Source: an alpha proteobacterium L41A (GTDB lineage: Bacteria; Pseudomonadota; Alphaproteobacteria; Caulobacterales; Caulobacteraceae). Taken from it: a stretch of 64,000 nucleotides of DNA. The notes beneath the pieces are model-generated. The model was not told the DNA's origin. It worked only from the letters and a program-made list of their open reading frames with translations, and searched no databases. Within the stretch, counting starts at the first letter, position 1. Each line of letters opens with the position of its first letter. The DNA is taken from positions 35,454 to 99,453 of the forward strand of contig AMYY01000008.1 in assembly GCA_000335735.1 (NCBI GenBank). The letters are read 5' to 3'. The position numbers and the translations under genes were made by a program. This document shows, piece after piece, positions 1 to 8,511 of this stretch.

Positions 1-376
1 CGACGGCCGGACCCAGCCGTATCTGCAGGCCTTCTTCAAGGCCTTGAGGCCCGGGGGCGTGCTGGCCGTCGAACAGCACCGCAGCGCGGAGGGCCTGAAT
101 GTCGCTGACGTCGCCTCCACCGGCTATGTGCCCGAAAGCTATGTGATCCATGAGGCGCGCAACGCCGGCTTCGTGCTGGAGGCGCGCAGCGAACTGAACG
201 CCAGTCCCAAGGACGACCACGATCACCCGTTCGGCGTCTGGACCCTGCCGCCAATCCGTCAGTCGGCCGCGCGCAACGACCCGTCGGGCCGCACCCTGAC
301 GCCCGAAGAACGCGCCGCCTTCGACGCCATCGGCGAGAGCGATCGGATGACCCTGCGTTTCCGCAAGCCCGAATAG
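1..376 (+). CDS. Predicted class I SAM-dependent methyltransferase, C-terminal part (cut by left edge)
   Basis: The frame is open from base 2 to a TAG at 374-376, so this is the last 124 or so residues of a gene entering from the left. It contains a LRPGG motif followed by a VEQHR segment, as in the late strand of class I methyltransferase folds. It ends in GESDRMTL-RFRKPE. The next gene has the same features and the nearly identical ending GESDRMTL-KFRKPE, so the two are tandem paralogues. The substrate is unknown. The N-terminus, which would hold the SAM-binding glycine motif and any signal peptide, is not visible. Confidence 0.8.
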   Translation, partial: DGRTQPYLQAFFKALRPGGVLAVEQHRSAEGLNVADVASTGYVPESYVIHEARNAGFVLEARSELNASPKDDHDHPFGVWTLPPIRQSAARNDPSGRTLTPEERAAFDAIGESDRMTLRFRKPE

Positions 377-471
377 GCTGTCTTGCGTTTTGACCGGACC
401 TGCGAACCCGATTAAGCCCAAGGCGTCAGGGTGCGTCGGACGCGGGTTCCGGCGTCCTGCGGAGGTTTTGA

Positions 472-1392
472 ATGGCTGATCGTCTGGCGAGCGCGAGCGG
501 ATTGTCGCGTCGGTTTCTGCTGAGCGGCGCTGCGGCGCTGGGGCTGACCGGCGTGGCGGCTTGCGGGCGCAAGGACGAGGCCGCAAAGGCGCCCGCCGCG
601 CCGCCCACGCCCGCCGGGCCGCCGGAAGGTTCGCTGGAATGGGCGGTCGAGGGATCGTGGCGCTCGGCCCAGGACAAGGCGCGCGACGCCTTCCGTCACC
701 CGATGGAGACGCTGCGGTTCTTCGGGCTCCAGCCCAAGATGACGGTGGTGGAGTTCTGGCCAGGCAGCGGCTGGTACGCCGAAATCCTGGCCCCCTATCT
801 GGCCAAGGGTGGGGGAACCTATGTCGCCGCCCTGTTCCCCGAGGGACCGACCGCCGATCCGGCGCAGGCCGTGCTGAACACCGCCTTCCGCACGCGGTTC
901 TCCAGCGACAAGAAGCTTTATGGCGAGCCGCAGTTTTCGGTCTTCGGCGCGGGGTCCGGCCCGGTGATCGCGGCGGGTACGGCCGAAATGTGCCTGTTCA
1001 TGCGGACCCTGCATGGCTGGATGGCGGCTGGCATTGCGGAAAAGGCCTTCGCCGACGCCTTCGCCGCCCTTCGCCCGGGCGGCATCCTGGGTGTCGAGCA
1101 ACATCGACTGTCCCCGGCGGAGGATCAGGATCCGGTCGCGGCCAACGGCTATGTGCAGGAAGCCTTCGTGCGCCAGTTGGCGGCCGAGGCGGGCTTCGTC
1201 TTCGTCGAGGCGTCCGAGATCAACGCCAATCCGGAAGACACCAAGGACCACCCGTTCGGCGTCGACACCCTGGCGCCCACGCGCCTGACGGCGCCGCGCG
1301 GCGAGCCGGCCGATCCCGAGTTCGACCGATCCAAATATGAGGCGATCGGCGAGAGCGATCGCATGACCTTGAAGTTCAGGAAGCCCGAGTGA
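472..1392 (+). CDS. Methyltransferase-like lipoprotein with Tat-type signal
   Basis: This 306-residue protein has an N-terminus with a twin-arginine stretch (SRRFLL), a hydrophobic core and a lipobox-like GVAAC at about residues 27-31, predicting an exported lipoprotein. After an Ala/Pro-rich linker comes a class I methyltransferase-like domain: EFWPGSGWYAEIL around residue 95 resembles SAM motif I, and LRPGG-ILGVEQH lies near residue 200. It is a tandem paralogue of the truncated gene at 1-376. The stop overlaps the GTG start of the downstream hydrolase by 4 bases, suggesting one transcript. A methyltransferase fold carrying an export signal is odd because SAM is cytoplasmic, so it may be non-catalytic or bind another ligand. 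The fold assignment is fairly sure; the reaction is unknown. Confidence 0.8.
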   Translation: MADRLASASGLSRRFLLSGAAALGLTGVAACGRKDEAAKAPAAPPTPAGPPEGSLEWAVEGSWRSAQDKARDAFRHPMETLRFFGLQPKMTVVEFWPGSGWYAEILAPYLAKGGGTYVAALFPEGPTADPAQAVLNTAFRTRFSSDKKLYGEPQFSVFGAGSGPVIAAGTAEMCLFMRTLHGWMAAGIAEKAFADAFAALRPGGILGVEQHRLSPAEDQDPVAANGYVQEAFVRQLAAEAGFVFVEASEINANPEDTKDHPFGVDTLAPTRLTAPRGEPADPEFDRSKYEAIGESDRMTLKFRKPE

Positions 1393-2438
1393 ACCGCGCC
1401 CAAGCCTTCGCCGCCAACGCCCCGCTGATGGGGGTGCCCGGCGCCTATCCGCCTCCTGGCGGCAAGGGGGACTGGTTTCGCGGGGCGGGCGGCATGCGGC
1501 TGCGCGCCGGTCTGTGGAAGCCGTCTCACCTCGCTGCGGACAAGGTTCGCGGCACGGTCGTGCTCAGCCCCGGCCGCACAGAGCCGATCGAGAAATACTA
1601 TGAGGTGATCGGCAACTTCCTGGCGCGCGGCTGGTGCGTCCTGACCCACGACTGGCGCGGGCAAGGGCTGTCGGCGCGGCTGCTACCCGACCGGCTGAAG
1701 GGTCACGCCCGCGCGGTCGAAGAGTTCCTCGACGACTACAACCGGCTGCTGAACACCTATGAAGACCAGTGCCCCAAACCCTGGATCATGGTGGGGCATT
1801 CGATGGGCGCGTGCCTGAACCTGTTGTCGCTGGAGAGCGGCGAGGACCGGTTCGCGGGCGCCGTCCTGTCCAGCCCAATGCTGCGGATCAAGACCGGCAA
1901 ACGGTCGATGTGGTCGGTCAAGCTGGTGGTGCGCTGGAACATCCGCCACGGCCAGGCCGGCGACTATATCCTGGGCGACCCCGACGATCCGTTCGACCAC
2001 AACTTCGCCGAAGACGCCCTGACCTCGGACGAGACCCGCTACGAGACGTGGCGTCAGCAACTCTACGCCTGTCCGCACCTGGCCATCGGCGGCCCGACCT
2101 ATGGCTGGCTGGCCTTTGCGCTGGACGCCGGCGAGCGCGCGCTGAAGCCCAAGGCCCTGAAGTCGGTCAAGGCGCCGGTGGTGATCGTCCAGGCTAGCGC
2201 CGACGACGTGGTGTGGAAACAGACCAACCAATGGGCCGCCAAACGCATCCCGCGCGGCCGCTACGTCGAGGTCGCCGGCGCCAAGCACGAGGTCATCATG
2301 GAGGCCGACGACCTGCGCGCGGTCTTCCTGAACGAATTCGACGCCATGGCCGATCTGGTCGCGCCTGCGGCCGACGTGCTCACCGATCCGTCGGCGAGGA
2401 CGGCGGACGTGACGGCGGAGACGTCGTCGGTCGTCTAG
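1389..2438 (+). CDS. Alpha/beta hydrolase, lysophospholipase/monoacylglycerol lipase type
   Basis: This 349-residue protein starts at GTG 1389, overlapping the stop of the methyltransferase-like gene. The nucleophile elbow GHSMGA lies near residue 135. A likely catalytic Asp sits in ASADDVVWK near residue 270 and the His in AKHEVI near residue 300, the order Ser-Asp-His expected for PldB/monoacylglycerol-lipase-like serine hydrolases. No signal peptide is evident, so it is probably cytoplasmic or membrane-peripheral. It probably cleaves an acyl ester of a lipid or lysolipid. The stop overlaps the stop of the convergent S41 peptidase (shared CTAG at 2435-2438). Confidence 0.85.
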   Translation: MNRAQAFAANAPLMGVPGAYPPPGGKGDWFRGAGGMRLRAGLWKPSHLAADKVRGTVVLSPGRTEPIEKYYEVIGNFLARGWCVLTHDWRGQGLSARLLPDRLKGHARAVEEFLDDYNRLLNTYEDQCPKPWIMVGHSMGACLNLLSLESGEDRFAGAVLSSPMLRIKTGKRSMWSVKLVVRWNIRHGQAGDYILGDPDDPFDHNFAEDALTSDETRYETWRQQLYACPHLAIGGPTYGWLAFALDAGERALKPKALKSVKAPVVIVQASADDVVWKQTNQWAAKRIPRGRYVEVAGAKHEVIMEADDLRAVFLNEFDAMADLVAPAADVLTDPSARTADVTAETSSVV

Positions 2439-3661
2439 GCGGCTGTCGCGGCGGCCAGAACGCGACGGCCTGCCGCAAGAATGTCTTCGCCTTCGGGCAC
2501 AGCCACATCCGGCTCCATCAGCCAACGGGGCTGGCCTTTCACGTCATAGACGGGTTCGGCGGAATACTGGGCTTTGACGCCGGTGCGGTCGAGGGTGATG
2601 GGAAAGACCGCCGCGCCCAGCCCCATCATGGGCGTGCCGACGACCGTCGCGCGCCCCAGCCCGCGCATGCCCATGGGAAAACCCTCGGCCATGCTGCCGC
2701 TCCAGTGGTTCGTCAGGACGACGACCGGGCGGGCGTAGGTAAAAGGCCCGCGCGGCTCGACCACCTCGGTCCAGAAGTCGCCGAGGCCTCGCCCCTGCCG
2801 CCGCCGCATCAGGGCGTAGGGCTTCGTCTCAGTGATGAATCGGCCCATGATCGGGCGCGCGATCGCGGTATCGCCCCCTCCGTTGTCACGCACGTCGATG
2901 ATGAGGCCGGGCGCATCGCGGAACTCGGCCAGGGCCTGATCAAAGCTTTCGGTCACCGCGTCGTCGGCAAAGCTGCGGATGGCGACATAGCCGACGCCGT
3001 CGTCCAGCCTGCGCCATTCGACATCCGGCTTGGGCTCAGATTGGCGGATCGGAAGCAGCAGGTCGCGCGGCGCGGCTGATCCGGTCGCCACCTGATAGCG
3101 ACGCGGCTGACCGCGACGGCCGGCGATGGCGCTGTTCAGGGCATAGGCCTGGGCTGCCTGATCTGGCCGGCTCAGGCATTTCGGCAGCAGATTGTGTGCC
3201 GCCGCCGAGAGCGGGCGGTCGTCCACGGTCAGGATCACGTCGCCCAGACGAAGGCCGACCTCAGACGCCACGCTGTCCTCATTGATGGCGGTCACCACGG
3301 CTTGCCCATTGCGCCAGTCGACGATCAGATCCGAGATCGGCAATCTTGGGGAACCGGCGGGCGGGTTCGCCAGCGAGGTATGGGGATCGTAGAGCTCGGC
3401 CAGGGCGCGGCGTAGAACCTCGGCGAAGGCTTCGTCGGACTTCGCCGATCGCGCCATCGGGCGATACAAGGCTCGGACGTGATCCCAATCGGTGCGTTTG
3501 TCCGAAAAGAAGCAGTAGCGATCCCGCAGGGTCTCCCACAACTCGTCGAAGTCGTTCAGGAAGGTGACGTTGTGATCGGGTTCGGACGCCCAGGCCGTGC
3601 CGCTGATCGTCGGTGTGACCGCAGCCGCCAGTGCAGCCTTCAACATCAGGCGCCGATCCAT
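2435..3661 (-). CDS. S41 family peptidase, exported
   Basis: This 408-residue protein has a typical Sec signal peptide (ends near TAWA-SEP, about residue 25). A PDZ-like region lies around residues 125-185 (VGLRLGDVILTVDDRPL). The S41 catalytic core follows, with IIDVRDNGGGDTAIAR near residue 255 and the nucleophile serine in SGSMAEG near residue 320. The lysine typical of the CtpA subgroup is not obvious after the serine (GTPMMGLGA), so it looks closer to the tricorn/IRBP-like S41 subgroup. It probably degrades or processes peptides in the periplasm. It converges on the hydrolase gene with a 4-base overlap. Confidence 0.85.
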   Translation of the reverse strand: MDRRLMLKAALAAAVTPTISGTAWASEPDHNVTFLNDFDELWETLRDRYCFFSDKRTDWDHVRALYRPMARSAKSDEAFAEVLRRALAELYDPHTSLANPPAGSPRLPISDLIVDWRNGQAVVTAINEDSVASEVGLRLGDVILTVDDRPLSAAAHNLLPKCLSRPDQAAQAYALNSAIAGRRGQPRRYQVATGSAAPRDLLLPIRQSEPKPDVEWRRLDDGVGYVAIRSFADDAVTESFDQALAEFRDAPGLIIDVRDNGGGDTAIARPIMGRFITETKPYALMRRRQGRGLGDFWTEVVEPRGPFTYARPVVVLTNHWSGSMAEGFPMGMRGLGRATVVGTPMMGLGAAVFPITLDRTGVKAQYSAEPVYDVKGQPRWLMEPDVAVPEGEDILAAGRRVLAAATAA

Positions 3662-3727
3662 CGTCGTCCCCGCTTCGCAAACGATTGTCTCGCTGCCTTG
3701 TGGACCGTCGGCGCGGGATTGAGCCAG

Positions 3728-4303
3728 TTAAACTCCTGTAAGCCCCTCGGCGCGCCAGCGTCGATCGATCGTCTGGGTAACGCCGCATAGTTGCAGGAAG
3801 GCGACGGCGACGCCGGGGCCGGTCTCGGCCTCGATCAGCAGGGGCAGAACGATCCACGCGCGCGGGAAGCGCATGACCATCACGTCGTCGCTGGCGCGCA
3901 GGTGCGGGCAGTATTTCATCGAGCGATCGACGCAGCGGCGGTGCAGGGGCGCGATCGAGCCGGCGTCGATCATCACCCGGTCGTCGGCGATGTCGGCGCG
4001 AACCTGACCGCCGCGCGCCCTGAGCTGACCGGCGCATCGTCGCGCGGCGACTTGCGTCCAGCGATCGCCCTCCTCAGTCGGCGCGCCGCACATCGGGCAC
4101 AGCATGCGTGCGACCGTGAGGCGCTGTCGGACCAGATGGTTCTTGGAATATTGCGGCTTGCCGCTGCCGGGCGCGCTGGCCTGCATCAGGGCGAGACGGC
4201 CGCCGACGGTTCGGCACGGCGCGGCGCCCGCAATCTCTTCGCCGGTCCAACTCGTGACCCAGGGCACATCGAAGCCGACAACCAGTTTGGACAGGCCAGC
4301 CAT
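3728..4303 (-). CDS. Cysteine-rich protein of unknown function
   Basis: A 191-residue protein if it starts at ATG 4303, which has a GAGGGA ribosome site 9 bases upstream; an in-frame ATG nine codons earlier lacks one. It begins with MAGLSKLVVGFD and carries LCPMCGAP near residue 78 and further Cys and His (LHRRCVD, YCPHLRA) that could make a zinc site. The C-terminus is hydrophobic without a clear membrane segment. I do not recognise a family. It lies alone on the minus strand between the S41 peptidase and hisN. The frame looks coding because the composition is protein-like and a good start exists. Confidence 0.6.
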   Translation of the reverse strand: MAGLSKLVVGFDVPWVTSWTGEEIAGAAPCRTVGGRLALMQASAPGSGKPQYSKNHLVRQRLTVARMLCPMCGAPTEEGDRWTQVAARRCAGQLRARGGQVRADIADDRVMIDAGSIAPLHRRCVDRSMKYCPHLRASDDVMVMRFPRAWIVLPLLIEAETGPGVAVAFLQLCGVTQTIDRRWRAEGLTGV

Positions 4304-4377
4304 CGAAATCCGTCCCTCAACCGGCCACACCCTGACGCCGTCTCTCGGCCTGCGTCAATATGCGCCAGACGAGAGGT

Positions 4378-5163
4378 TCAGGCGGCCGCGCGTTTCAGCG
4401 TCACCAGCGCCTGGTCGATCAGGCGCGCGTCGCCGACGGCCAGGACCTGGCCCCTGTCGTCCGGCGCTGCGCCGCGCCAGTTCACGACCTTGCCGCCCGC
4501 CGCCTCTATGACGGGCACGAGGGCGGACCAGTCCCAGGGCTTCAGGCTGGTCTCGGCGACCAAATCCATCTTGCCCGCCGCAACCATGGCGTAGGCGTAG
4601 GCGTCGCAGCCCAGGCGCGCCAGGCGGGCGGTCGCACGCACCTGGGTCCAAGCGCCTAGTTCGGCGCCGTTGAAGATGTCAGGGTCCGTGGTCGAGATGA
4701 CGGCGTCGGTCAGCGTCTCGCAGGACCGCACGGCCAGCGGCGTCTCGACATCGCCGCGCAACAGGCGTGCGCCGGACGGGCCGCCGATGAAGATTTCGTC
4801 CAGATAGGGCTGGGCGATGACACCGACGGTCGGCTTTCCGCCTGTGCGAAGGGCGATCAGAGTGGTCCACAGCGGCAGGCCCGAGATGAAGGCGCGCGTG
4901 CCGTCGATGGGATCCAGCACCCAGACGTGCTCGGCGTCCGGTCGATCCTCGCCATACTCCTCGCCGATGACGCCGTGGTCGGGATAGCGGGCGGCGATCA
5001 GGCGGCGAATGGCGGCCTCGGCCTGTTTGTCGGCTTCTGTGACGGGATCGAAGCCGGCTGTGCCGCCCTTGTCCTCATGCCCGATGTCCGAGCGGAAAAA
5101 GGGCAGGGTCACGCGCGCGGCTTCGCGCGCCAGCTCGATGGCGAAGGCTTCGTATTCGGTCAT
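4378..5163 (-). CDS. hisN: Histidinol-phosphatase, inositol monophosphatase family
   Basis: This 261-residue protein is of normal length for the family. It has the metal-binding signature of inositol-monophosphatase enzymes: GEEYG near residue 69, WVLDPIDGTRAF near residue 83 and PWDWSALVP near residue 208. In alphaproteobacteria this branch (HisN) usually hydrolyses L-histidinol phosphate in histidine synthesis. The RAF after DPIDGT fits HisN better than SuhB, which has TNF-type residues there, but substrate assignment by motif alone is not decisive. It is monocistronic; no other histidine-synthesis gene is adjacent. Confidence 0.88.
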   Translation of the reverse strand: MTEYEAFAIELAREAARVTLPFFRSDIGHEDKGGTAGFDPVTEADKQAEAAIRRLIAARYPDHGVIGEEYGEDRPDAEHVWVLDPIDGTRAFISGLPLWTTLIALRTGGKPTVGVIAQPYLDEIFIGGPSGARLLRGDVETPLAVRSCETLTDAVISTTDPDIFNGAELGAWTQVRATARLARLGCDAYAYAMVAAGKMDLVAETSLKPWDWSALVPVIEAAGGKVVNWRGAAPDDRGQVLAVGDARLIDQALVTLKRAAA

Positions 5164-5217
5164 GGCGCTCCCTTTAGCCTGCTTTCTCGGGCTTGGGCGC
5201 CCTTTGCGGCGAGCGGA

Positions 5218-5598
5218 TCAGGCCGCGGCGGCGTCGTTCGCGTGCAGAGACTTGGCCAGATCCAGCAAACGCCGACGGGGCCGCTCGTCCAGCTGATAAT
5301 AGGCCTGGATCAGATCCAGCGTCTCTTTGCGGGAGAAGACTTCGCCGCCCTTGGGCGTCGGCGCGTCGGCGTCCATCGCCTCGGCTAGACCGTCATAGAA
5401 ATAGGCGACCGGCGTTTCCAACGCCTCGGCCAACTGCCACAGGCGCGCGGCCGAGATGCGGTTCGCGCCGCATTCATATTTTTGAATTTGCTGAAATCGG
5501 ATGCCGACCTGAACGGCCAACTGCTGCTGAGTCAGACCCAGCAAGCGACGTCGGCGGCGCAGACGGCGGCCCAGGTGAAGGTCGATGTCGTCGGCCAT
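5218..5598 (-). CDS. XRE-family helix-turn-helix regulator
   Basis: A 126-residue protein starting at ATG 5598, which has a GAGGAT ribosome site; upstream in-frame extension is possible but unsupported. The HTH lies at about residues 10-60 (LGRRLRRRR, GLTQQQLAVQVGI, QIQKYECGANRIS), the classic Cro/CI type with a Q-Q-x-x-K-Y-E recognition region. The C-terminal half (SRKETLDLIQAYYQL) is a short helical region common in alphaproteobacterial small XRE regulators. Target genes are unknown. It is divergent from the GlsB/YeaQ membrane-protein gene about 190 bases away and may act there. Confidence 0.88.
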   Translation of the reverse strand: MADDIDLHLGRRLRRRRRLLGLTQQQLAVQVGIRFQQIQKYECGANRISAARLWQLAEALETPVAYFYDGLAEAMDADAPTPKGGEVFSRKETLDLIQAYYQLDERPRRRLLDLAKSLHANDAAAA

Positions 5599-5785
5599 GA
5601 CGGTGATCCTCGTCTCACGTCTGTCCCGATGCGGGACGACACACGTCGATCGCGGCAATCGCCGTGCCGGATCGCGCCTGAGGCGAATTCGGCCTCATTG
5701 CGGCGACGTTGAAGGAAGGACGCAACCGTATGGCCGGAGCTGCATTTACAGCAACAGCTTGGCTTTTAAAGGAAGGAACCACAGC

Positions 5786-6040
5786 ATGGGTCTCGGAATC
5801 ATTGGTTGGCTCGTCATCGGCATCGTCGCCGGTTGGCTGGCTGAAAAGGTCATGGGTCGCAACCACGGCCTGCTGACGAACCTGATCGTCGGCGTCGTCG
5901 GCGCTCTGATCGGCGGCTTCATCGCTGCAAACGTCTTCGGTACGCCGGTTGGCGGCTTCAACTTCGTCACCCTGATCGTGGCGTTCCTGGGCGCCTGCCT
6001 GCTGCTGTTCCTTCTGGGATTGGTCAAGCGTCGCGCTTGA
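5786..6040 (+). CDS. GlsB/YeaQ/YmgE-family membrane protein
   Basis: An 84-residue protein starting at ATG 5786, preceded by GGAAGG at 5771-5776. It consists of three glycine-rich hydrophobic segments (GIIGWLVIGIVAGWLAEKV, LIVGVVGALIGGFIAANVF, FVTLIVAFLGACLLLFLLG), the standard layout of the GlsB/YeaQ/YmgE (transglycosylase-associated) inner-membrane family. Members are commonly stress-induced; the biochemical role is not settled. A strong intrinsic terminator follows directly. Confidence 0.92.
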   Translation: MGLGIIGWLVIGIVAGWLAEKVMGRNHGLLTNLIVGVVGALIGGFIAANVFGTPVGGFNFVTLIVAFLGACLLLFLLGLVKRRA

Positions 6041-6063
6041 TCCGACAGTCGGTCGATAAGGAA

Positions 6064-6092
6064 AAGGGCGGCTCTCACGAGCCGCCCTTTTT
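6064..6092 (+). terminator. Intrinsic terminator after the GlsB-like gene
   Basis: An 11-bp perfect stem (AAGGGCGGCTC / GAGCCGCCCTT) with a TCAC loop and a run of T directly after, 24 bases past the stop codon. Confidence 0.9.
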
Positions 6093-6128
6093 GCTGCGCC
6101 ACTGTCGCCGCTCCGCTGCGAACAGACG

Positions 6129-6158
6129 AAAGGGCGGCCGGGGAACCCGACCGCCCTT
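6129..6158 (-). terminator. Probable terminator of the secreted Ala/Pro-rich gene
   Basis: An AAGGGCGG / CCGCCCTT stem with a 13-base loop, lying 26 bases past the stop of the minus-strand gene at 6184. The T tract on the minus strand is short, so strength is uncertain. Confidence 0.55.
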
Positions 6159-6183
6159 GATCGTTCAGCCTTGGAAGACTGTC

Positions 6184-6702
6184 TTACTGCGGCTCGGTCG
6201 GAGCCGGCGTAGCGCTGTCCGGGACGGGAGCAGCCGGTTCCGTCGTAGCGGGTTCCGCCGTGGTGGGATCCGTGGGCTCGGCGGCGGGCTCAGCCGTCGG
6301 TTCGGCCATCGGATCAGAAGCCGGGGCGGGAGTTGCCGCCGGAGCCGCCGGGCCGCCGGCGATCGGAGCGGCGGCGTCGAACTCGGCCTTGGTGTAGGCC
6401 ACTACGACGCCGGTTCCTTCCTGACGGATGCCGCTCAGGGGCACGGCGCGAAGTTGGCCGTCGGCGCCGCGAACGGTGAGCTCCTGCTTGCCTTCGGCAT
6501 TGTTCTGAACGCCTTCCAGCTTGCCGAGTTCGCCATCAGGACCGGAAACGCTCGATCCGGGGTTCAGCGACAGCGATTGCTGCGAGGACGCGGCGGCGGC
6601 AGGCGCGGCGGCGGGAGCGGGCGTGGTTTCTTGCGCCAGAGCCGGCGCGACGGTCATGAAGGCGGCGGCGGCGCCAGCCAGAAGAGCGGTCTTGATATTC
6701 AT
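6184..6702 (-). CDS. Secreted Ala/Pro/Thr-rich protein of unknown function
   Basis: This 172-residue protein has a clear Sec signal peptide (cleavage after APALA, about residue 23). A compact middle region (about 45-105: SVSGPDGELGKLEG, GKQELTVRGADGQLRAVPL) resembles a PRC-barrel-like beta domain. A long C-terminal tail follows, made almost only of Ala, Pro, Thr and Glu in PT/AEP repeats. Such tails are typical of periplasmic or surface linkers. It is a single gene with its own terminator. No enzyme motif is seen; the PRC-barrel link is a suggestion. Confidence 0.75.
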   Translation of the reverse strand: MNIKTALLAGAAAAFMTVAPALAQETTPAPAAAPAAAASSQQSLSLNPGSSVSGPDGELGKLEGVQNNAEGKQELTVRGADGQLRAVPLSGIRQEGTGVVVAYTKAEFDAAAPIAGGPAAPAATPAPASDPMAEPTAEPAAEPTDPTTAEPATTEPAAPVPDSATPAPTEPQ

Positions 6703-6855
6703 GGGTCATCCCCAGTTGCACGGGCCCGACGCCCGCACCCCTATATACTCTCTCTGTTACGGATTGTTTCGTGTGCCCCGAAATGACCTTGGCAGCGCCC
6801 CGGTTGGACGATTCTTGGTCTATGTTCGGGCGATCCGCGATTCGAGAGGCCACGT

Positions 6856-8511
6856 TTGTCCAGCCGCCCCCGGCACACATCCGGTCTGATCCGCCGACTG
6901 GCGGGACTGGCCTTCGAGCTGACGCCTCAGATCTTTGCGGTGCTGGCCTTCGGCGCAGGCGCGCTGATGCTGGCCTCGGCGGTGACGCCCGAGTTCGACA
7001 GTCGGCTGCGTCAGCTGACGGGCGTCGTGTCTCCCATCCTGATCGACCTGTCGCACTTCGTCGGCAGCATCGCCGGTTTCCTTCTTCTGCTCTTGTCGGC
7101 GGGTCTATGGCGGCGTCGACGCGGCGCCTATTGGGCCGCCCTGCTCGTCCTGGCGGCCGGGGCGGTGTTTTCGGTGCTGAAGGGTCTGGACTGGCAGCAG
7201 GCGACGGATCTGCTGGTCGTCGCAGCCTTGCTGGCGCCGTGCCGCACGGCCTTTAACCGACGTTCGCGGCTCAGCGAGCCGCTGCGGCCCAGCTGGTTGC
7301 TGCTGCTGACGGCGGTGGTGGCGGCGATGCTGTGGCTTGGCTTCTTCGCCTATCGCGACGTGGCCTATAATGACGAACTGTGGTGGCGCTTCCTCAGCGA
7401 TCGTCAGGCGTCGGGCTTCCTGCGGGCCGGGCTCGTCTTGGCGATCCTGACGCTGGTTGTGGCCGGGCGCTCGCTGCTGAGCTCGCCGGGCGCCCACAGT
7501 CACGGCCCGGCCGGCAAGGCTGACATCGATCGCGCGCTCCAGGCCTTGCGGGCGGCGAATATGGCGACACCAGAGGCCTGGCTGGCCATGCTGGGCGACA
7601 AGGCGCTGATGTTCAGCCCGTCGGGTTCCAGCTTCCTGGCCTATCGCGTGCGGGGGCGGCGCTGGATCGCCATGGGCGAACCGGCAGGGCTCAAGAGCGA
7701 GCGGCTGGAGCTGCTGTGGTCCTTCACCGAAATGGCCGACAGCTATGGCGGGGCGGCGGTCTTCTATTCGGTCAGCGAAGAGGTGCTGGGTGATCTGGCG
7801 ACCATGGGGCTGGCGGTGCGCAAGGTCGGCGAGACGGCCGTGATCGACGCCCACCGATTCTCCATCGAGGGCAAGGGCAAGCAGAATCTGCGCACAGCCA
7901 TCAATCGCGCCGAGCGTGAAGGCTCCGCGTTCGAGGTTTTGCCGCCCGGTTCGGCCGCAGCGCTCGCAGACGAGCTGCGCGAGATTTCGGACGCCTGGCT
8001 GGCCATGCACGAGGGGGCGGAGAAATCCTTCTCCCTGGGGCGCTTCGACGTCGACTATCTGGATCTGACGCCGCTGGCGGTGGTCAAGGAGGGCGGCCGC
8101 ATCGTCGCCTTCGCCAATCTGCTGACCTCGCCGGACGAAGCGGCGGTGGATCTGATGCGCCATCGGCCGGACGCGCCGCATGGGGTGATGGACTATCTGT
8201 TCATCCGCTGCGCTCAGTGGGCCAAGGCGGAAGGCTTGGCCAGCTTCGACCTGGGCATGGCGCCGCTGGCCGGATTGGAGGATCGTCGTATCGCGCCGGT
8301 CTTCGCCCGCGTCGGCGCCCTGGTGTTCGAGGAGGGCGGGGCGCTCTATGGCTTCCAGGGTTTGCGCAGCTACAAGGCGAAGTTCGGCCCGGACTGGCGT
8401 TCGCGCTTCATCGCCGCGCCGGTTTCGACGCCCCTGCCGCTGGCTCTGCTGGATGTCGCTTTGCTGACCAGCGGCGGCTGGCTGGGGATGCTGGGCCTCA
8501 AGAAGGCCTAG
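6856..8511 (+). CDS. MprF-type phosphatidylglycerol lysyltransferase domain (DUF2156) membrane protein
   Basis: A 551-residue protein starting at TTG 6856 with GAGAGG just upstream. The first 220 residues contain about five or six membrane segments (FAVLAFGAGALMLA, SIAGFLLLLLSAGL, LLLLTAVVAAMLWLGFFAY). From about residue 240 there is a soluble GNAT-fold domain of the MprF C-terminal/DUF2156 kind (SFLAYRVRGRRWIAMGEP, AINRAERE, FDLGMAPLAGL, LYGFQGLRSYKAKFGPDW). MprF transfers an amino acid from tRNA to phosphatidylglycerol and flips the product. This protein lacks most of the large N-terminal flippase, so it probably only makes the lipid or modifies another acceptor. Its stop overlaps hemW by 4 bases, convergently. 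Confidence 0.85.
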   Translation: MSSRPRHTSGLIRRLAGLAFELTPQIFAVLAFGAGALMLASAVTPEFDSRLRQLTGVVSPILIDLSHFVGSIAGFLLLLLSAGLWRRRRGAYWAALLVLAAGAVFSVLKGLDWQQATDLLVVAALLAPCRTAFNRRSRLSEPLRPSWLLLLTAVVAAMLWLGFFAYRDVAYNDELWWRFLSDRQASGFLRAGLVLAILTLVVAGRSLLSSPGAHSHGPAGKADIDRALQALRAANMATPEAWLAMLGDKALMFSPSGSSFLAYRVRGRRWIAMGEPAGLKSERLELLWSFTEMADSYGGAAVFYSVSEEVLGDLATMGLAVRKVGETAVIDAHRFSIEGKGKQNLRTAINRAEREGSAFEVLPPGSAAALADELREISDAWLAMHEGAEKSFSLGRFDVDYLDLTPLAVVKEGGRIVAFANLLTSPDEAAVDLMRHRPDAPHGVMDYLFIRCAQWAKAEGLASFDLGMAPLAGLEDRRIAPVFARVGALVFEEGGALYGFQGLRSYKAKFGPDWRSRFIAAPVSTPLPLALLDVALLTSGGWLGMLGLKKA

